Assembly: GCF_003472385.1 (NCBI RefSeq)
Contig: NZ_QRLV01000010.1
Coordinates: forward strand, 1-64,000
DNA: 64,000 bases
Source of the DNA: Sutterella sp. AM11-39
Lineage (GTDB): Bacteria > Pseudomonadota > Gammaproteobacteria > Burkholderiales > Burkholderiaceae_F
Reading direction: 5' to 3'
Shown here: piece after piece, positions 15,658-26,096 of the stretch
How the letters are laid out: the number at the start of each line of letters is the position of its first letter
Numbering within the stretch: position 1 is the first letter of the stretch
Notes under the pieces: generated by a model
The model's input: the letters and a program-made list of their open reading frames with translations, nothing else
The model's database searches: none
Told to the model about the DNA's origin: nothing
Program-made: the position numbers and the translations under genes

Positions 15658-18600
15658 GATGCATCCTTTGCCGTTTTGGCTTTACGATCGGTACGCGCTT
15701 TGTGTTCGGCAAGAAACGCTTTGAGAGCAATGCCCGTCGGGGTTTTCTTCCGGGCAATGGCAGCGGGTTCTCCCTCGCCGGTTACCTTGCCGCCTTCGGG
15801 GCCGCCTTCCGGACCGAGATCGATCACCCAGTCGGCTTCCGCAATGACGTCAAGATTGTGCTCAATCACCACCACGGTGTTTCCGGCTTCAACGAGCTTA
15901 TGCAGCACATTGATGAGCTTTTCGACGTCGGCCATGTGAAGGCCCACGGTGGGCTCGTCAAGGATGTAGAACGTGTGCGCGGTTCGGCGCGTACGCATCT
16001 GGCTGTAGGCCTTGGAAAGCTCTGTGACAAGCTTGATGCGTTGGGCCTCGCCCCCGGAGAGCGTTGACGAAGGCTGACCGAGGCGAAGGTAGCCGAGTCC
16101 CACGGCGCGCAGCAGTTCAAGGGGCTTGGCGATCTTGGGACGATTGGCAAAAAGTTCGAGCGCGTCGTCAACGCTCAGATTCAATACTTCGCCGATGCTC
16201 TTTCCCATCCATTTGACAGCGAGCGTTTCTTCGTCAAAACGCATGCCGCCGCACGCCTCGCACGGCATCTTGACGTTGGGCAGAAAGCTCATTTCGACGC
16301 TCACCTGCCCCTGGCCTTCGCAGATCGGACAGCGGCCTTCGGGCGTGTTGAAGGAAAAACGGGTCGGCTGGTAGCCTCGCGCTTGTGCTTCAGGCGTCTG
16401 TGCGTAAAGATCTCGGATGTGGTTGAAGAACGACACGTAGGTTGCAGGACACGATCGCGGCGTCTTTCCGATCGGGGTTTGATCGACCTCCAGCACACGT
16501 CCCAAAGGAGCGTCTTCGTCCCATTTGATCGCGTCGCACCCGCGAAGCTTGGATGAAGAGGATTCCAGTCGCGCCTGCAACGACGTACGCAACACATCGC
16601 GCACGAGCGTCGATTTGCCCGATCCCGAGACACCTGTGACGGCCACCAGACGGCCGAGCGGGAACTCGACCGTGATGTTTTTGAGGTTGTGAAGCGAGGC
16701 GTTGCGCACTGTCAGACGCGGCGTAGCGTCGTCGACCGGATGCTTTGCTTTGCCTGTGTGCGCGAGCGGCTCACGCAGCATACGACCCGTGACGCTCTTT
16801 TCGTTGGCGCAGACATCTTCGAGTGAGCCTTCGACAATGAGTTCGCCGCCGCGGCTGCCCGCACCCGGACCGATGTCGACCACGTGATCGGCGCGTCGGA
16901 TGAGTTCCTCGTCATGTTCGACAACAATGACCGTGTTGCCCTTGTTTTTGAGTTCCGTGAGCATGTCCACAAGACGCGCGTTGTCTCGGGCGTGCAGGCC
17001 GATCGTGGGTTCGTCAAGCACATAGCAAACGCCTTGGAGCGTGCTGCCGATCTGAGCGGCCAGACGAATGCGCTGCGCTTCTCCGCCCGACAATGAGGGC
17101 GCATCGCGATCTAGACTCAGGTAGCCCAAACCCACCTTCTGCAGGAATTCCAGACGAGAAATGATTTCCTTGACGGCGTCACCGCCGATGGCTTTGTCTC
17201 GCCCCTTGAGCTTGATTGCGCGCATTGTTTCGAGCGCTTCGTCGACTGACATTGCCGTGGTGTCGCCGATCGAGCGGCCGTCGAACTTCACGGCAAGCGC
17301 AACGGGATTCAAGCGCATGCCGTGACAGGCCGGACAAACGGCCGCCGAGAGCGCTTCTTCATCATCGGCAAGAGCCTGATCCTCCTCGGCGTTGATGCCG
17401 ACGCGGCCCGTGCCGGTGCATTGCGGACACCAGCCCATCTTGTTGTTGTAGGAAAACAGACGCGGATCGGGCTCCGGAAAACTGACGGCGCACACCGGGC
17501 AGGCTCGCTTGGTGGACAAGATTTCCACGGTGCCTTCTTCGGATTCAGACAGATCGCCGGAATTTGGGAGCGCCTTGCGGCCGCTTGCCACGCACACCAG
17601 CCCGTGACCGTGGAAGAGCGCTTCAGTGAGCGCCTGATGAATCTTTTCCTCGGTTTGCGGCTCAACCTTAAACGTGCCGGTCGGCACTTCAAGGGTGTGC
17701 TCTTTGTAGCGCGACAGCAGCGGGAAGGGTGCAGTGGGTTCCCATTTGCCGTCAACGCGGATTTGATGGGCGTTGAGCTTTGAGTGCGCCCACTGTGCGA
17801 CTTCCTGGTAGGTGCCTTTTCGAGCTACGACGACAGGTGCCATCAACGTGACGCGCTGACCGCGGTAGGTCTTCATGACGTGCGCGAGGATTTGCTCCTG
17901 CGTCTGTTCGCGTACAAGCGAACCGCACTTCGGGCAATACTGCGTGCCGAGTTTGACGTAAAGCAAGCGCAGGAAATGCTGGATTTCGGTGATCGTTGCC
18001 ACCGTTGACTTGCGGCCTCCTCGGCTTGTGCGCTGTTCGATTGCCACCGTGGGAGCAATGCCCGTGATGCTTTCGACATCGGCCTTGGGCGGCGGCTGCG
18101 TGATGGAGCGCGCGTAGGCGTTGAGGCTTTCGAGATAACGCCGCTGACCTTCGGAGAAGACGATGCCGAAGGCAAGCGTTGATTTGCCCGAGCCCGAGAC
18201 GCCGGTCACGGCGGTCAGACGCCGCTTCGGAATCACGACGTCAATGTTCTTGAGGTTGTGTTCACGTGCTCCGAAAATTCCCAGGTCGCCTTGACGCGCG
18301 CCGCGCCAGATGCTTTGCAGCGATCGCCCCGGGCTTGTGCGGCCGCGGGTGTGCGGCTGAGCGAAAAGTCCTGTCATCGGCACGCTTTCTTCGCCGATCA
18401 TTTTGTCGTAGGCGGCCAGCGCCTGTCCCGTGTAGCTTCGGGAGTTGCAGCGAAGATCTTCGGGGGTGGCGGTCGCCACGATTTGTCCGCCCTCGTCGCC
18501 GCCTTCGGGACCGAGGTCGATCACCCAGTCGGCGGCGGAAATCACGTCGAGGTTATGTTCGATCACCAGCACGGTCTGACCGTTGAGCACCAGACGACGG

Positions 18601-21338
18601 AAGACTATCAGAAGCTTGCGGATGTCATCGAAGTGAAGCCCCGTGGTGGGTTCGTCAAATATGTAGAGATGCCGTTTGGAGGCGTAGCCCGATTCAGTTT
18701 CAGCGAGAATCTGCGCAAGCTTCAGGCGCTGCGCTTCGCCGCCCGAGAGGGTGGAAAGCGGCTGACCGAGTTTGACGTAATCGAGACCGACATCAATGAG
18801 ACTTTGAAGCGCGCGTTCGATTGAACGTTCGCCGAGGAAATAGTCGAAGGCTTGTTGCACGGTCATCTCGAGTACATCGGCGATGCTGACTTCGCCGCGG
18901 CCGAGATAGTTAAGCTTCACTTCCAGCGTTTCAGCGCGGTAGCGGGTGCCGTTGCAGTCCGGGCAACGTAAGAGGACGTCGCTTAAAAACTGCATTTCAA
19001 CGCGCTCGAAACCTGCACCCTGACAGGTGGGGCAGCGGCCTGTTCCCGAGTTAAAGCTGAAGGTGCCCGCGGTATATCCTCGCTCGTGAGCCTGTTGCGT
19101 GTTGGCAAAAAGGTAGCGGATGTCGGTAAAGACGCCGCAATAGGAGGCCGGATTTCCGCGGCTCGTTTTACCGATTTCGGATTGGCTCACGTAGACGGCT
19201 TCGCCTACCGGACAGGTGCTTTCAACGGACGCGAAAACGTCCGGCGGATTGTCTTTGTTGTTCTTGTTCAGGAATTCGACCGCAGCGAGAATGACGTCGT
19301 TGGCAAGCGTTGATTTGCCGGATCCCGAAACGCCGGTGAGCGCCGTGAAAGCGCCGATCGGCAGATTGACGGTAATGTTTTTGAGGTTGTGTGCGTGCGC
19401 TCCCGTCACGGTCAGAAAGCCAGAAAACGCTTCTGGCCGTTTTTTGGGTTCTTCGGGCATGGTCGAGCGTTTGCCTCTGAGGTAGAGCCCGGTGAGCGAG
19501 TCAGAAGCTCGAACCGCATCGGGCGTGCCGTCGGAGACGATCGCACCGCCGTTGGTGCCGGCGCCCGGTCCCATGTCGATGATGCGGTCGGCGGCAGTCA
19601 TCACTTGCGGATCGTGCTCGACCACCACCAGCGTGTTGCCGCCCTCCTTGAGTCCGGTCATGATGCTGTTGACTCGGTCCATGTCGCGCGGATGCAGACC
19701 TACGGACGGTTCGTCCAGCACAAAGAGTGTGTCGGTGAGGTTGGTGCCGAGCGCCGTTGTGAGGTTGACGCGCTGCACTTCGCCGCCCGAAAGCGTGCGG
19801 CTTTGGCGTCCCAATGTCAGGTAGCCCACGCCGACGTCAATGAGGTATGTGAGCCGCGTGCGAATTTCTTCGGCCACCAATCGCGCCGCTTCGTCGCGGG
19901 TCTCTTGCAGCAGCGCGTCGAAAAAGCGCTTGATGTCTTCGATCGGCAAGTTCATCAGATCGGGCATAGCAAGCCCGGGCAGCGACTCGAAATTTTCGAG
20001 AGCCGCTTTACCCAAACCGCGCGGGCGGAAGCGCTTGTAGAGTCCTTTCTTTGGCAACACAGCGGCGTCGGACGCCTCGCGCGACCCCAGACGCCACAAC
20101 AGACTTTCACCGATGAGGCGTGCGCCTCGGCAGTCAGGGCACAACGCGTAGCCGCGGTAGTTGGCAAGCTGCACGCGCACGTGCATCTTGTAGCTTTTCG
20201 ATTCGAGCATATCGAAATAAGCTTTGATGCCGTACCAATGTGTGCGCCAGTTTTTGCCGTTGTATTCCTTGTCGCCGTGGATGACCCAGTTCTTTTGCTC
20301 GGCCGTGAGTTTCTGCCAGGGGACGTCAAGCGGCACGCCGCGCTTGGGTGCCCATTTTTCAAGGTCCCGCTGGCATTCCGATCCAGTGGCGGTACGCCAG
20401 GGCTTGATGGCGCCTTGTGCAAGCGTGAGCGTTTCGTCGGGAATCACCAGCGAGTAGTCGATGCCGATCACGCGGCCGAAGCCGCGGCAGGTGGGACATG
20501 CGCCGACGGCCGAATTAAAGGAAAAGCGAGACGGGGTGGGGGCGGCGTAACGCTGCAAACACACCGGGCAGGTGAGGTCGGTCACCCAACGGCGCTTGGT
20601 AAGGGTGCCGTCTTCGGCCTGTGCGTAGACGCACAGAACGCGCTCTTTTCCGAGCTGGAGCGACTTTTCAACGGCTTCGACCGCGCGCGATTGCGTCAGG
20701 CGTGAGGCGCGCACGCGATCGGCCGCTACCCACAGTCGCTTGCTTTTGTTTTCAATTGATTCCTCTTCGAGGATATGCGTGAAGCCTTGTGCGGAAAGGC
20801 CGCCCAGCACCACGTCCCGTTCGAGATTTTTGGGAACCAGAACCGCAAAGCAGATGCTCAGACGTGCCTGAGGTTTCGTTTGGGCCCACGCCACGATTTC
20901 TTCGGCAATGTCGCCTGCGCTGCGCGCCTTGACCGGTTCTCCGCACTGACCGCAGAACAGAGCAGCGCTTCGCGCGAAGATGAGCTTGAGGCAGTCGTTG
21001 ATTTCCGTCATCGTGCCCACGGTCGAGCGCGACGTTTTGACGCTGTTGGACTGATTGATGGCGATGGACGGAGGTACGCCGTCGATTTTGTCGACCTGAG
21101 GACGATCGCAGCGCTCCAGAAATTGCCGGGCGTAAGCGCTGAACGTTTCGACGTAGCGGCGCTGCCCTTCGGCGTAGAGCGTGTCGTAGGCAAGCGAGCT
21201 TTTGCCAGACCCCGACGGGCCGGTGATGACGGTCATCGTACCCGGTTCAATATCCAGGTCCAGGTTGCGAAGGTTGTTCTGACGGGCTCCGCGGATTCGG
21301 ATGGGACTAATGTCTGTTCTGTCGGCGGCGTTACGCAT
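15654..21338 (-). CDS. uvrA: Double-length UvrA, four ABC ATPase modules
   Basis: A 1894-residue DNA-damage sensor, about twice the usual 940. Four Walker A motifs lie near residues 40 (GPSGSGKSS), 668, 1044 and 1566 (all GVSGSGKST), and four LSGGE signatures near 514, 860, 1413 and 1757, each with a Walker B ending DEP. CxxC zinc pairs recur, including CPTCQGAG with CPDC and CPICEGQG with CEAC. Residues 1 to about 1010 form one UvrA unit and about 1011-1894 a second, so a single chain corresponds to the normal UvrA dimer. In nucleotide excision repair UvrA loads UvrB at lesions. Double-length forms are known in some Proteobacteria. Whether the genome also has a normal UvrA cannot be seen. 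The frame is intact; the ribosome site is weak. Confidence 0.95.
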   Translation of the reverse strand: MRNAADRTDISPIRIRGARQNNLRNLDLDIEPGTMTVITGPSGSGKSSLAYDTLYAEGQRRYVETFSAYARQFLERCDRPQVDKIDGVPPSIAINQSNSVKTSRSTVGTMTEINDCLKLIFARSAALFCGQCGEPVKARSAGDIAEEIVAWAQTKPQARLSICFAVLVPKNLERDVVLGGLSAQGFTHILEEESIENKSKRLWVAADRVRASRLTQSRAVEAVEKSLQLGKERVLCVYAQAEDGTLTKRRWVTDLTCPVCLQRYAAPTPSRFSFNSAVGACPTCRGFGRVIGIDYSLVIPDETLTLAQGAIKPWRTATGSECQRDLEKWAPKRGVPLDVPWQKLTAEQKNWVIHGDKEYNGKNWRTHWYGIKAYFDMLESKSYKMHVRVQLANYRGYALCPDCRGARLIGESLLWRLGSREASDAAVLPKKGLYKRFRPRGLGKAALENFESLPGLAMPDLMNLPIEDIKRFFDALLQETRDEAARLVAEEIRTRLTYLIDVGVGYLTLGRQSRTLSGGEVQRVNLTTALGTNLTDTLFVLDEPSVGLHPRDMDRVNSIMTGLKEGGNTLVVVEHDPQVMTAADRIIDMGPGAGTNGGAIVSDGTPDAVRASDSLTGLYLRGKRSTMPEEPKKRPEAFSGFLTVTGAHAHNLKNITVNLPIGAFTALTGVSGSGKSTLANDVILAAVEFLNKNNKDNPPDVFASVESTCPVGEAVYVSQSEIGKTSRGNPASYCGVFTDIRYLFANTQQAHERGYTAGTFSFNSGTGRCPTCQGAGFERVEMQFLSDVLLRCPDCNGTRYRAETLEVKLNYLGRGEVSIADVLEMTVQQAFDYFLGERSIERALQSLIDVGLDYVKLGQPLSTLSGGEAQRLKLAQILAETESGYASKRHLYIFDEPTTGLHFDDIRKLLIVFRRLVLNGQTVLVIEHNLDVISAADWVIDLGPEGGDEGGQIVATATPEDLRCNSRSYTGQALAAYDKMIGEESVPMTGLFAQPHTRGRTSPGRSLQSIWRGARQGDLGIFGAREHNLKNIDVVIPKRRLTAVTGVSGSGKSTLAFGIVFSEGQRRYLESLNAYARSITQPPPKADVESITGIAPTVAIEQRTSRGGRKSTVATITEIQHFLRLLYVKLGTQYCPKCGSLVREQTQEQILAHVMKTYRGQRVTLMAPVVVARKGTYQEVAQWAHSKLNAHQIRVDGKWEPTAPFPLLSRYKEHTLEVPTGTFKVEPQTEEKIHQALTEALFHGHGLVCVASGRKALPNSGDLSESEEGTVEILSTKRACPVCAVSFPEPDPRLFSYNNKMGWCPQCTGTGRVGINAEEDQALADDEEALSAAVCPACHGMRLNPVALAVKFDGRSIGDTTAMSVDEALETMRAIKLKGRDKAIGGDAVKEIISRLEFLQKVGLGYLSLDRDAPSLSGGEAQRIRLAAQIGSTLQGVCYVLDEPTIGLHARDNARLVDMLTELKNKGNTVIVVEHDEELIRRADHVVDIGPGAGSRGGELIVEGSLEDVCANEKSVTGRMLREPLAHTGKAKHPVDDATPRLTVRNASLHNLKNITVEFPLGRLVAVTGVSGSGKSTLVRDVLRTSLQARLESSSSKLRGCDAIKWDEDAPLGRVLEVDQTPIGKTPRSCPATYVSFFNHIRDLYAQTPEAQARGYQPTRFSFNTPEGRCPICEGQGQVSVEMSFLPNVKMPCEACGGMRFDEETLAVKWMGKSIGEVLNLSVDDALELFANRPKIAKPLELLRAVGLGYLRLGQPSSTLSGGEAQRIKLVTELSKAYSQMRTRRTAHTFYILDEPTVGLHMADVEKLINVLHKLVEAGNTVVVIEHNLDVIAEADWVIDLGPEGGPEGGKVTGEGEPAAIARKKTPTGIALKAFLAEHKARTDRKAKTAKDAS

Positions 21339-21394
21339 GGCAAATCAATTCAGGTTCTCGAAAAAGACAGAAAGTTGGGCAGGAAAAATCGTAT

Positions 21395-22207
21395 TTAGCA
21401 CGGGGAGGCCCACTGCGGGCAGCAAACCTGCCAAAGGCGCCGATCGGGCAGTCGTACGCAGGTCAGTTGCCCGCCCCACAGGCAACCCGTATCGATGGCG
21501 ATAGTGTCCTTGCGCATCACAAGACCGAGTGTCGACCAATGACCGAAACACACGGTTTTCTCGAACCGGCGCGGGTAATCGAACCAAGGCAAGAGGTCGG
21601 GCGTGTCTTTCGGGTTCATCTTGGCTTTGAATTCAAGTGAACCATCGGTTCTGACGTAGCGCATACGGGTAAAGGCGTTGAGGATGGCGCGCATGCGGCC
21701 GGCCCCCTTTTTTTCCGTATCGGTGTCGTCGCCGTACATGCCCTGCAGGTAGGACTTCCAGTCCTTGCTTTGCAGGGTGTCGGAGACTTCCGCGGCATAG
21801 GTGCGCGCTTCTTCGAGCGTCCAGGCGGGTGAAATGCCGGCATGAACGAACACCGTGTCGGGCGTTTCGAAAAGAAGCGGACGGTGACGCAGCCACTTGA
21901 GCAGTTCCTTGCAGTCCGGCGCCTCAAGAATCTCTCCGATGGTGTCGCTGCGATGCAGCTTGCCTGCACCGGCGGCAACGGCTAATAAATGCAGATCGTG
22001 ATTGCCGAGCAGTACGGCCCGGCATCGTCCGGCTTCGTCGAGCGCCTTGACGCGGCGCAGGGTTTCGAGCGAGGCGGGGCCTCGGTTGACGATGTCTCCC
22101 ACGAACACGAAGGAAGCATTCGGATCCAACATATCGATAAGTTCTTCGAAGCTCTCCAGACAGCCCTGAAGGTCTCCGACGGCGTAAATTGGCTCGGACA
22201 CAGACAT
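21395..22207 (-). CDS. apaH: Symmetrical diadenosine tetraphosphatase ApaH
   Basis: A 270-residue metallophosphatase that splits Ap4A into two ADP and also removes Np4 caps from RNA in E. coli. The motifs are in order: GDLQGC (metal), GDIVNRGP, LLGNHDLHLL and VHAGISPAW, and the C-terminal GHWSTLG with the last metal His. ATG 22207 is taken; a GTG at 22213 is also in frame. It is divergent from galU and upstream of uvrA by 56 bases on the same strand. Confidence 0.95.
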   Translation of the reverse strand: MSVSEPIYAVGDLQGCLESFEELIDMLDPNASFVFVGDIVNRGPASLETLRRVKALDEAGRCRAVLLGNHDLHLLAVAAGAGKLHRSDTIGEILEAPDCKELLKWLRHRPLLFETPDTVFVHAGISPAWTLEEARTYAAEVSDTLQSKDWKSYLQGMYGDDTDTEKKGAGRMRAILNAFTRMRYVRTDGSLEFKAKMNPKDTPDLLPWFDYPRRFEKTVCFGHWSTLGLVMRKDTIAIDTGCLWGGQLTCVRLPDRRLWQVCCPQWASPC

Positions 22208-22339
22208 GATCACAGCATTGGTTAGAATTTCGACTCAGATTCTAACTGCGGCATTTGTCCGACAGTGTGCCGTCCCGATTGCATTTTTGCGGAAACGGCC
22301 GCACCGGCAGACAACCGCTTTTTCATTTGGGAAAATGAC

Positions 22340-23179
22340 ATGAAACCCGTTCGTAAGGCTGTATTCCCGGTTGCCGGTTTGGGCACCCGCTTCCTGCCCG
22401 CTACTAAGGCAATGCCCAAGGAAATGTTGCCGGTGGTCGACAAGCCGCTCATTCAGTATGCTGTGGAAGAAGCCGCTGCCGCCGGTATCACCGACATGAT
22501 CTTCATTACGGGCCGTTACAAGCGCGCCATTGAAGATCACTTCGACAAGAGCCCTGAATTGGAAGCCGATCTTACGGCCAAGGGCAAGTACGAACTTTTG
22601 GATTTGGTGCATTCCGTGACGCCGCGCGGCGTCAACTTCATCTTTATCCGCCAGCCCGAACCGCTCGGTCTGGGGCATGCCGTGCTCTGCGCCCGTCCCG
22701 TGGTGGGCGACGAACCCTTCGGCGTGATTTTGGCCGATGACCTGATCTACGCTCAGCAGCCTGCTTTGGGCCAGTTGATTGGTGCTCGCAGTGAAATGGG
22801 CGGCGGCAGCGTGCTGGCCGTTCAGAATGTGGAACCCAAGGAAACCAATAAGTACGGCATTGTCGGCGTGGATGACGAACTCAAGCAGACGAGCTGCGTG
22901 CGTACGATGGTCGAAAAACCCGCTCCCGAGGCGGCGCCCTCGACGCTTGCCGTCATTGGCCGCTACGTGCTTGAGCCCGAAATCTTCACCGCACTCGAAC
23001 ACGTGGATCGCGGCGTGGGCGGTGAGATTCAGCTCACGGACGCCATCGCCTCTTTGCTCGGCGAAGGCAAGACTTATGCCCACCGCTTTGAAGGCCGTCG
23101 TTTTGACTGCGGCAGCAAGCAGGGCTTCCTGACGGCCACAGCGCACTACGCCCGTTTGGCCGGCTACGACTTCATCTGA
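22340..23179 (+). CDS. galU: UTP-glucose-1-phosphate uridylyltransferase
   Basis: A 279-residue cytosolic nucleotidyltransferase making UDP-glucose from UTP and glucose-1-phosphate for surface polysaccharides. The nucleotide loop is [20 protein letters not shown]; the metal Asp lies in ILADDLIY and the sugar site in VEKP and [13 protein letters not shown] 22340 gives the standard [10 protein letters not shown] start; an upstream in-frame start at 22265 would add 25 residues with no resemblance to the family. Confidence 0.96.
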   Translation: MKPVRKAVFPVAGLGTRFLPATKAMPKEMLPVVDKPLIQYAVEEAAAAGITDMIFITGRYKRAIEDHFDKSPELEADLTAKGKYELLDLVHSVTPRGVNFIFIRQPEPLGLGHAVLCARPVVGDEPFGVILADDLIYAQQPALGQLIGARSEMGGGSVLAVQNVEPKETNKYGIVGVDDELKQTSCVRTMVEKPAPEAAPSTLAVIGRYVLEPEIFTALEHVDRGVGGEIQLTDAIASLLGEGKTYAHRFEGRRFDCGSKQGFLTATAHYARLAGYDFI

Positions 23180-23234
23180 TCCTGAGACTTTTGAGGCGGA
23201 CGCGGCTTGAATGAGCTGCGTCCTGTCGGATCAG
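23176..23234. terminator. Composite hairpin over both stop codons, galU and AAA gene
   Basis: Outer arms CTGATCC (23176-23182) / GGATCAG (23228-23234) and inner arms GGACGCGGCT (23198-23207) / AGCTGCGTCC (23214-23223, one G-T pair). The outer arms contain the stop codons of both converging genes. No long T-run follows, so its role as a terminator is probable but not certain. Confidence 0.5.
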
Positions 23235-24580
23235 ATATTGCGCAAATCCTCAAGACTCAAGCTTTGTCGCGTGATGTTCCAGTCGCGGTACTGCGGCTGA
23301 GATTTCAAAAACGCCCCAATCTTGAGCTCCAAAAGTCCGGCGGAGAACTTGGCCGGATTCAATTTGACCTCGGCAAAACCAATGGATTGCGTGAGCGGGT
23401 TAGTGGCGACGAGGTCAATTTCGTTTTGGCCTTTTCGATCCCACCAGGCGTCGGCGTGCAACCATTGACCGTTTTGCAGCCAGGCTTGCCGAAACCATTC
23501 CTCCAATGTGCGGCCCAATAGCGTCGGAAGCTCTCTTAAGCACATTTGCGAAAGGATGCGGCTTTGCCCGAGAGACTCCAAGGTGTTGGCTTGAATACTG
23601 TCGACGAAGCGTAGCCAGAAGATGAAGTACGGGTCGCACAAGACCCAACGGCTGCTGCCTTTTGTCTTTTGTTCGCCGAAAGGAAGTTTCTGCCTCAGGA
23701 TGCGAAAGGTTTCCAGCCGGCGCAGGTAAGCCGTGATGTTGACATCCATGCCGTCCTGCAACTCTGTCCACTTGCTGCGGCCGCGGGCAATTTTTCTGAG
23801 TAGCTCCATGTAGATGGGACTTTCGAATCGAAATTCGTTGGAAAGGAAGCGCTCACCTTCACTGCGCAACCAAGAACCGGCGTTGCTGAAGAAATAGGAA
23901 ACGGCTTTTTCCTGCGTCAGGCATTGCGCTTCGTCAAGAAGCTCAATGTATTTGGCGACACCACCGGTCATGGCGTAGACCGTCAGCAGATCCAGATCGG
24001 ATGCCAGAGGAGCCAAAGTTCCCATGATGGTGCACATGTCTGAGGGACCAAACGGCATGAGCATCATCTGATCGTTCAAGCGTCCGTAGAGCGGTTTGCT
24101 GTTGTTGCCGAAAATGTCTTCCAGAGCGGAAATGATGGAGCCGCTCATGACGAGCAGCGTACGGGACGATTGGCGGCATCTGTCCCAGAGTTCCTGCAGT
24201 TTTCCCCAAAAAGCGGGATCCATCTGATTGAGTTCCTGACATTCATCAATGATGATGACACAGGGGGCGTCTTTGCTCAGATGCATGACGACCTGAAGAA
24301 CATCGGTCGGCGTTTGGACAGCTGGCGGAAAAGGAAGCTTAAAGATCTCGACAACTTGATCAAGCCAGGCGCGGACCAGTTCGTTGAGTGTGCAGCGGTT
24401 TGGCACATATAGATAGAGGACAAGGCAACTCTTGTTTTCAAAGGCTTTCAGCAGTAGCGTTGTTTTTCCGACCCGTCGACGGCCCATAAGGCAAACCATT
24501 CGAGACTCGTGCTGCGACTGCACGGCGCTCAGTTGGTTTTGCAGACGTTTGATTTCTTCAGTGCGACCGAAAAACTGCAT
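23231..24580 (-). CDS. AAA ATPase of the archaeal-ATPase/DUF234 family
   Basis: A 449-residue protein. The N-terminal STAND-like ATPase has Walker A GRRRVGKTTLL (about 34-44) and Walker B VIIIDECQEL (about 110-119). A winged-helix segment follows near residues 270-300. The C-terminal DUF234 region resembles a PD-(D/E)xK nuclease: GQNEIDLVA, then 12 residues on, GFAEVKLN, giving Asp, Glu and Lys in the right order. The family is common in archaea and gut bacteria and its role is unknown. It is single-gene, on the minus strand, behind a 43-base palindrome. It is the clearest accessory gene in the left half of the window. Confidence 0.88.
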   Translation of the reverse strand: MQFFGRTEEIKRLQNQLSAVQSQHESRMVCLMGRRRVGKTTLLLKAFENKSCLVLYLYVPNRCTLNELVRAWLDQVVEIFKLPFPPAVQTPTDVLQVVMHLSKDAPCVIIIDECQELNQMDPAFWGKLQELWDRCRQSSRTLLVMSGSIISALEDIFGNNSKPLYGRLNDQMMLMPFGPSDMCTIMGTLAPLASDLDLLTVYAMTGGVAKYIELLDEAQCLTQEKAVSYFFSNAGSWLRSEGERFLSNEFRFESPIYMELLRKIARGRSKWTELQDGMDVNITAYLRRLETFRILRQKLPFGEQKTKGSSRWVLCDPYFIFWLRFVDSIQANTLESLGQSRILSQMCLRELPTLLGRTLEEWFRQAWLQNGQWLHADAWWDRKGQNEIDLVATNPLTQSIGFAEVKLNPAKFSAGLLELKIGAFLKSQPQYRDWNITRQSLSLEDLRNI

Positions 24581-24608
24581 GGCAATTCAGGAAATAGAAA
24601 TAAACTTG

Positions 24609-24651
24609 TTAAGCATGTTAACGTTAACGTCGTTAACGTTCAAGTGCTTAA
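24609..24651. promoter_or_regulatory. Large perfect-centred palindrome upstream of the AAA/DUF234 gene
   Basis: The core is AACGTTAACG (24620-24629), one central T (24630) and CGTTAACGTT (24631-24640), a perfect 10-bp dyad. Outer arms TTAAGCA (24609-24615) and TGCTTAA (24645-24651) are placed with exact symmetry about the same centre, each 4 bases from the core. It lies 29-71 bases before the start codon of the ATPase gene, where an operator would be expected. Confidence 0.8.
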
Positions 24652-24714
24652 TGTGTTTATTGAAAGCCATGTGAATGCGTTACTCGAAATGTTTGTCTGA
24701 CGAAGAAGGAAATA

Positions 24715-25209
24715 TCAGGCGCCGCGTACTTTTTCTAAAAGTGCTGTCGTGGAACGCTGGTATTCGAACTCAACGGTGACGGTGCGCCCACCCCAGGAAG
24801 CGACAAGAGGAGCTTCGGGAAGGTCTTCGATGCGGTAATCGCCGCCTTTCACATAGATGTCCGGGTGTGCCTCTTCAATAACCTTCAGCGGCACTTTTTC
24901 TTTAAAGATGACGACGAGATCAACGGCTTCAAGCGAGGCGAGCACGGCGGCGCGATCAGCTTCGGTGTTGATGGGGCGATCATCTCCTTTGCCGAGCATT
25001 TTGACGGAGGCGTCGGAATTGACGGCTACGATCAGACTCTTTCCCAGATCACGTGCCTGTGCAAGATAGGTGACGTGGCCACGATGAAGAATATCGAAGA
25101 CGCCGTTGGTCATGACGACGGGGCCGGGTAGTTGCGCACGGCGGGCGGCGAGTTCTTCGAACGTGACGATTTTGTTTTCAAAAGCGGGAGCAGGCAGTCG
25201 AAGAGCCAT
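24715..25209 (-). CDS. hldC: D-glycero-beta-D-manno-heptose 1-phosphate adenylyltransferase
   Basis: A 164-residue nucleotidyltransferase (also called RfaE2) that activates heptose-1-phosphate with ATP for the LPS inner core. The family signature GVFDILHRGHVTYLAQAR contains the HxGH motif, and the C-terminal EYQRSTTALLEKVR carries the second nucleotide motif. In E. coli this domain is the C-terminal half of HldE; here it is a separate protein, as in other betaproteobacteria, so the kinase HldA should be elsewhere. Confidence 0.93.
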   Translation of the reverse strand: MALRLPAPAFENKIVTFEELAARRAQLPGPVVMTNGVFDILHRGHVTYLAQARDLGKSLIVAVNSDASVKMLGKGDDRPINTEADRAAVLASLEAVDLVVIFKEKVPLKVIEEAHPDIYVKGGDYRIEDLPEAPLVASWGGRTVTVEFEYQRSTTALLEKVRGA

Positions 25210-25451
25210 GAAAGCACACGAATAGTAGGTTGGGACGACAACGGAATGCTATCAAAAGAGCTTGTTTGGAGTTGTTGGCGGGCAGAAGAAAACGCAAATC
25301 AACATGGTTTTGCTTCTGTGGAGCCGAAAAAGAGAAGAGGGCAAAAAAATTAAAAAAATTTTTTAGGTGCGCAAATATTTGATTTTACAAAAGAAAATTC
25401 GTTTTTCGAGAATTTTTTGAGAAATTTCTTCAAAAATTTTCGCAAAAAGAC

Positions 25452-25480
25452 TTGCATTTCAAAAAATATCGGTATATAGT
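25452..25480 (+). promoter_or_regulatory. Sigma-70 promoter of the tRNA-Ala-tRNA-Glu operon
   Basis: TTGCAT (25452-25457), a 17-base spacer and TATAGT (25475-25480), 12 bases before the tRNA-Ala 5' end. Upstream about 130 bases are strongly A/T-rich with A- and T-tracts, as in an UP element of a stable-RNA promoter. Confidence 0.8.
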
Positions 25481-25492
25481 TTCGACTCCTTC

Positions 25493-25568
<76 letters not shown>

Positions 25569-25575
25569 AGATTAG

Positions 25576-25651
25576 GTCCCCATCGTCTAGAGGCCTAGGA
25601 CACAACCCTTTCACGGTTGGTACAGGGGTTCGAATCCCCTTGGGGACGCCA
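25576..25651 (+). tRNA. tRNA-Glu (anticodon TTC)
   Basis: A 76-base cloverleaf with encoded CCA, 7 bases after tRNA-Ala and co-transcribed with it. Acceptor GTCCCCA pairs with TGGGGAC. The anticodon stem is CAACC/GGTTG with loop CTTTCAC, giving TTC. Confidence 0.97.
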
Positions 25652-25656
25652 AATTT

Positions 25657-25687
25657 AAAAAGCTCGCCTTAACCGGCGGGCTTTTTT
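25657..25687 (+). terminator. Terminator of the tRNA operon
   Basis: AAAAAGCTCGCC (25657-25668) pairs with GGCGGGCTTTTT (25675-25686, one T-G pair) and ends in a six-T run. Confidence 0.88.
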
Positions 25688-25713
25688 GGTATCTGCGGTA
25701 GATTTCAACACAA

Positions 25714-25745
25714 GAAAAAACCGCCCGGACGATGCCGGACGGTTT
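25714..25745 (-). terminator. Terminator of hpf
   Basis: AAACCG-C-CCGG (25718-25728) pairs with CCGG-A-CGGTTT (25735-25745), and the minus strand continues into a T-run (A-run at 25715-25720). Confidence 0.85.
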
Positions 25746-25796
25746 GCGATCGACTCCAAGCATCAGGCGAGAAGTCGGGAAAGCGGTGAAACTCAA

Positions 25797-26096
25797 TCAA
25801 TGAGAATGACGCTTGTCGTTTTCCTCCTTGACCGCACGGCGAGCCGTATCAAACACCTTGTTGATGGCTTGCATGGCGTCAGGGTCGTTTTCCGTTGCAA
25901 TCACGCTGCGGCCACCTGAGACAATCATGTCAAGTTTGACGCTGAATTCGCCGAGACCTTGATGACCGACTTTCGTAATCGTCGCTTTGCACTCCGAGAG
26001 ATTGTTGTCAAAGCGCTGGAGAGCTTCGAAGCGTCTTGCGATGTCGGCTTCAGCCGCCGGAGAACGATCAACGCCGTGGAAAATAACCTGCAGCAT
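25797..26096 (-). CDS. hpf: Ribosome hibernation factor of the HPF/RaiA family
   Basis: A 99-residue protein with the short HPF beta-alpha-beta fold: MLQVIFHGVDRSPAAEADIARR at the start, a central strand pair, and NDPDAMQAINKVFDTARRAVKE, the helix that contacts 16S rRNA. It binds the 30S decoding site and silences ribosomes in stationary phase. It lacks the long C-terminal dimerisation domain, so it is a short-form factor. GAGAGG precedes the start. Its terminator lies next to that of the tRNA operon. Confidence 0.85.
   Translation of the reverse strand: MLQVIFHGVDRSPAAEADIARRFEALQRFDNNLSECKATITKVGHQGLGEFSVKLDMIVSGGRSVIATENDPDAMQAINKVFDTARRAVKEENDKRHSH

Noticed and set aside
19389..20705. 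A 438-residue plus-strand frame opposite uvrA
   Set aside because: It runs antisense to conserved UvrA motifs and has shadow composition.
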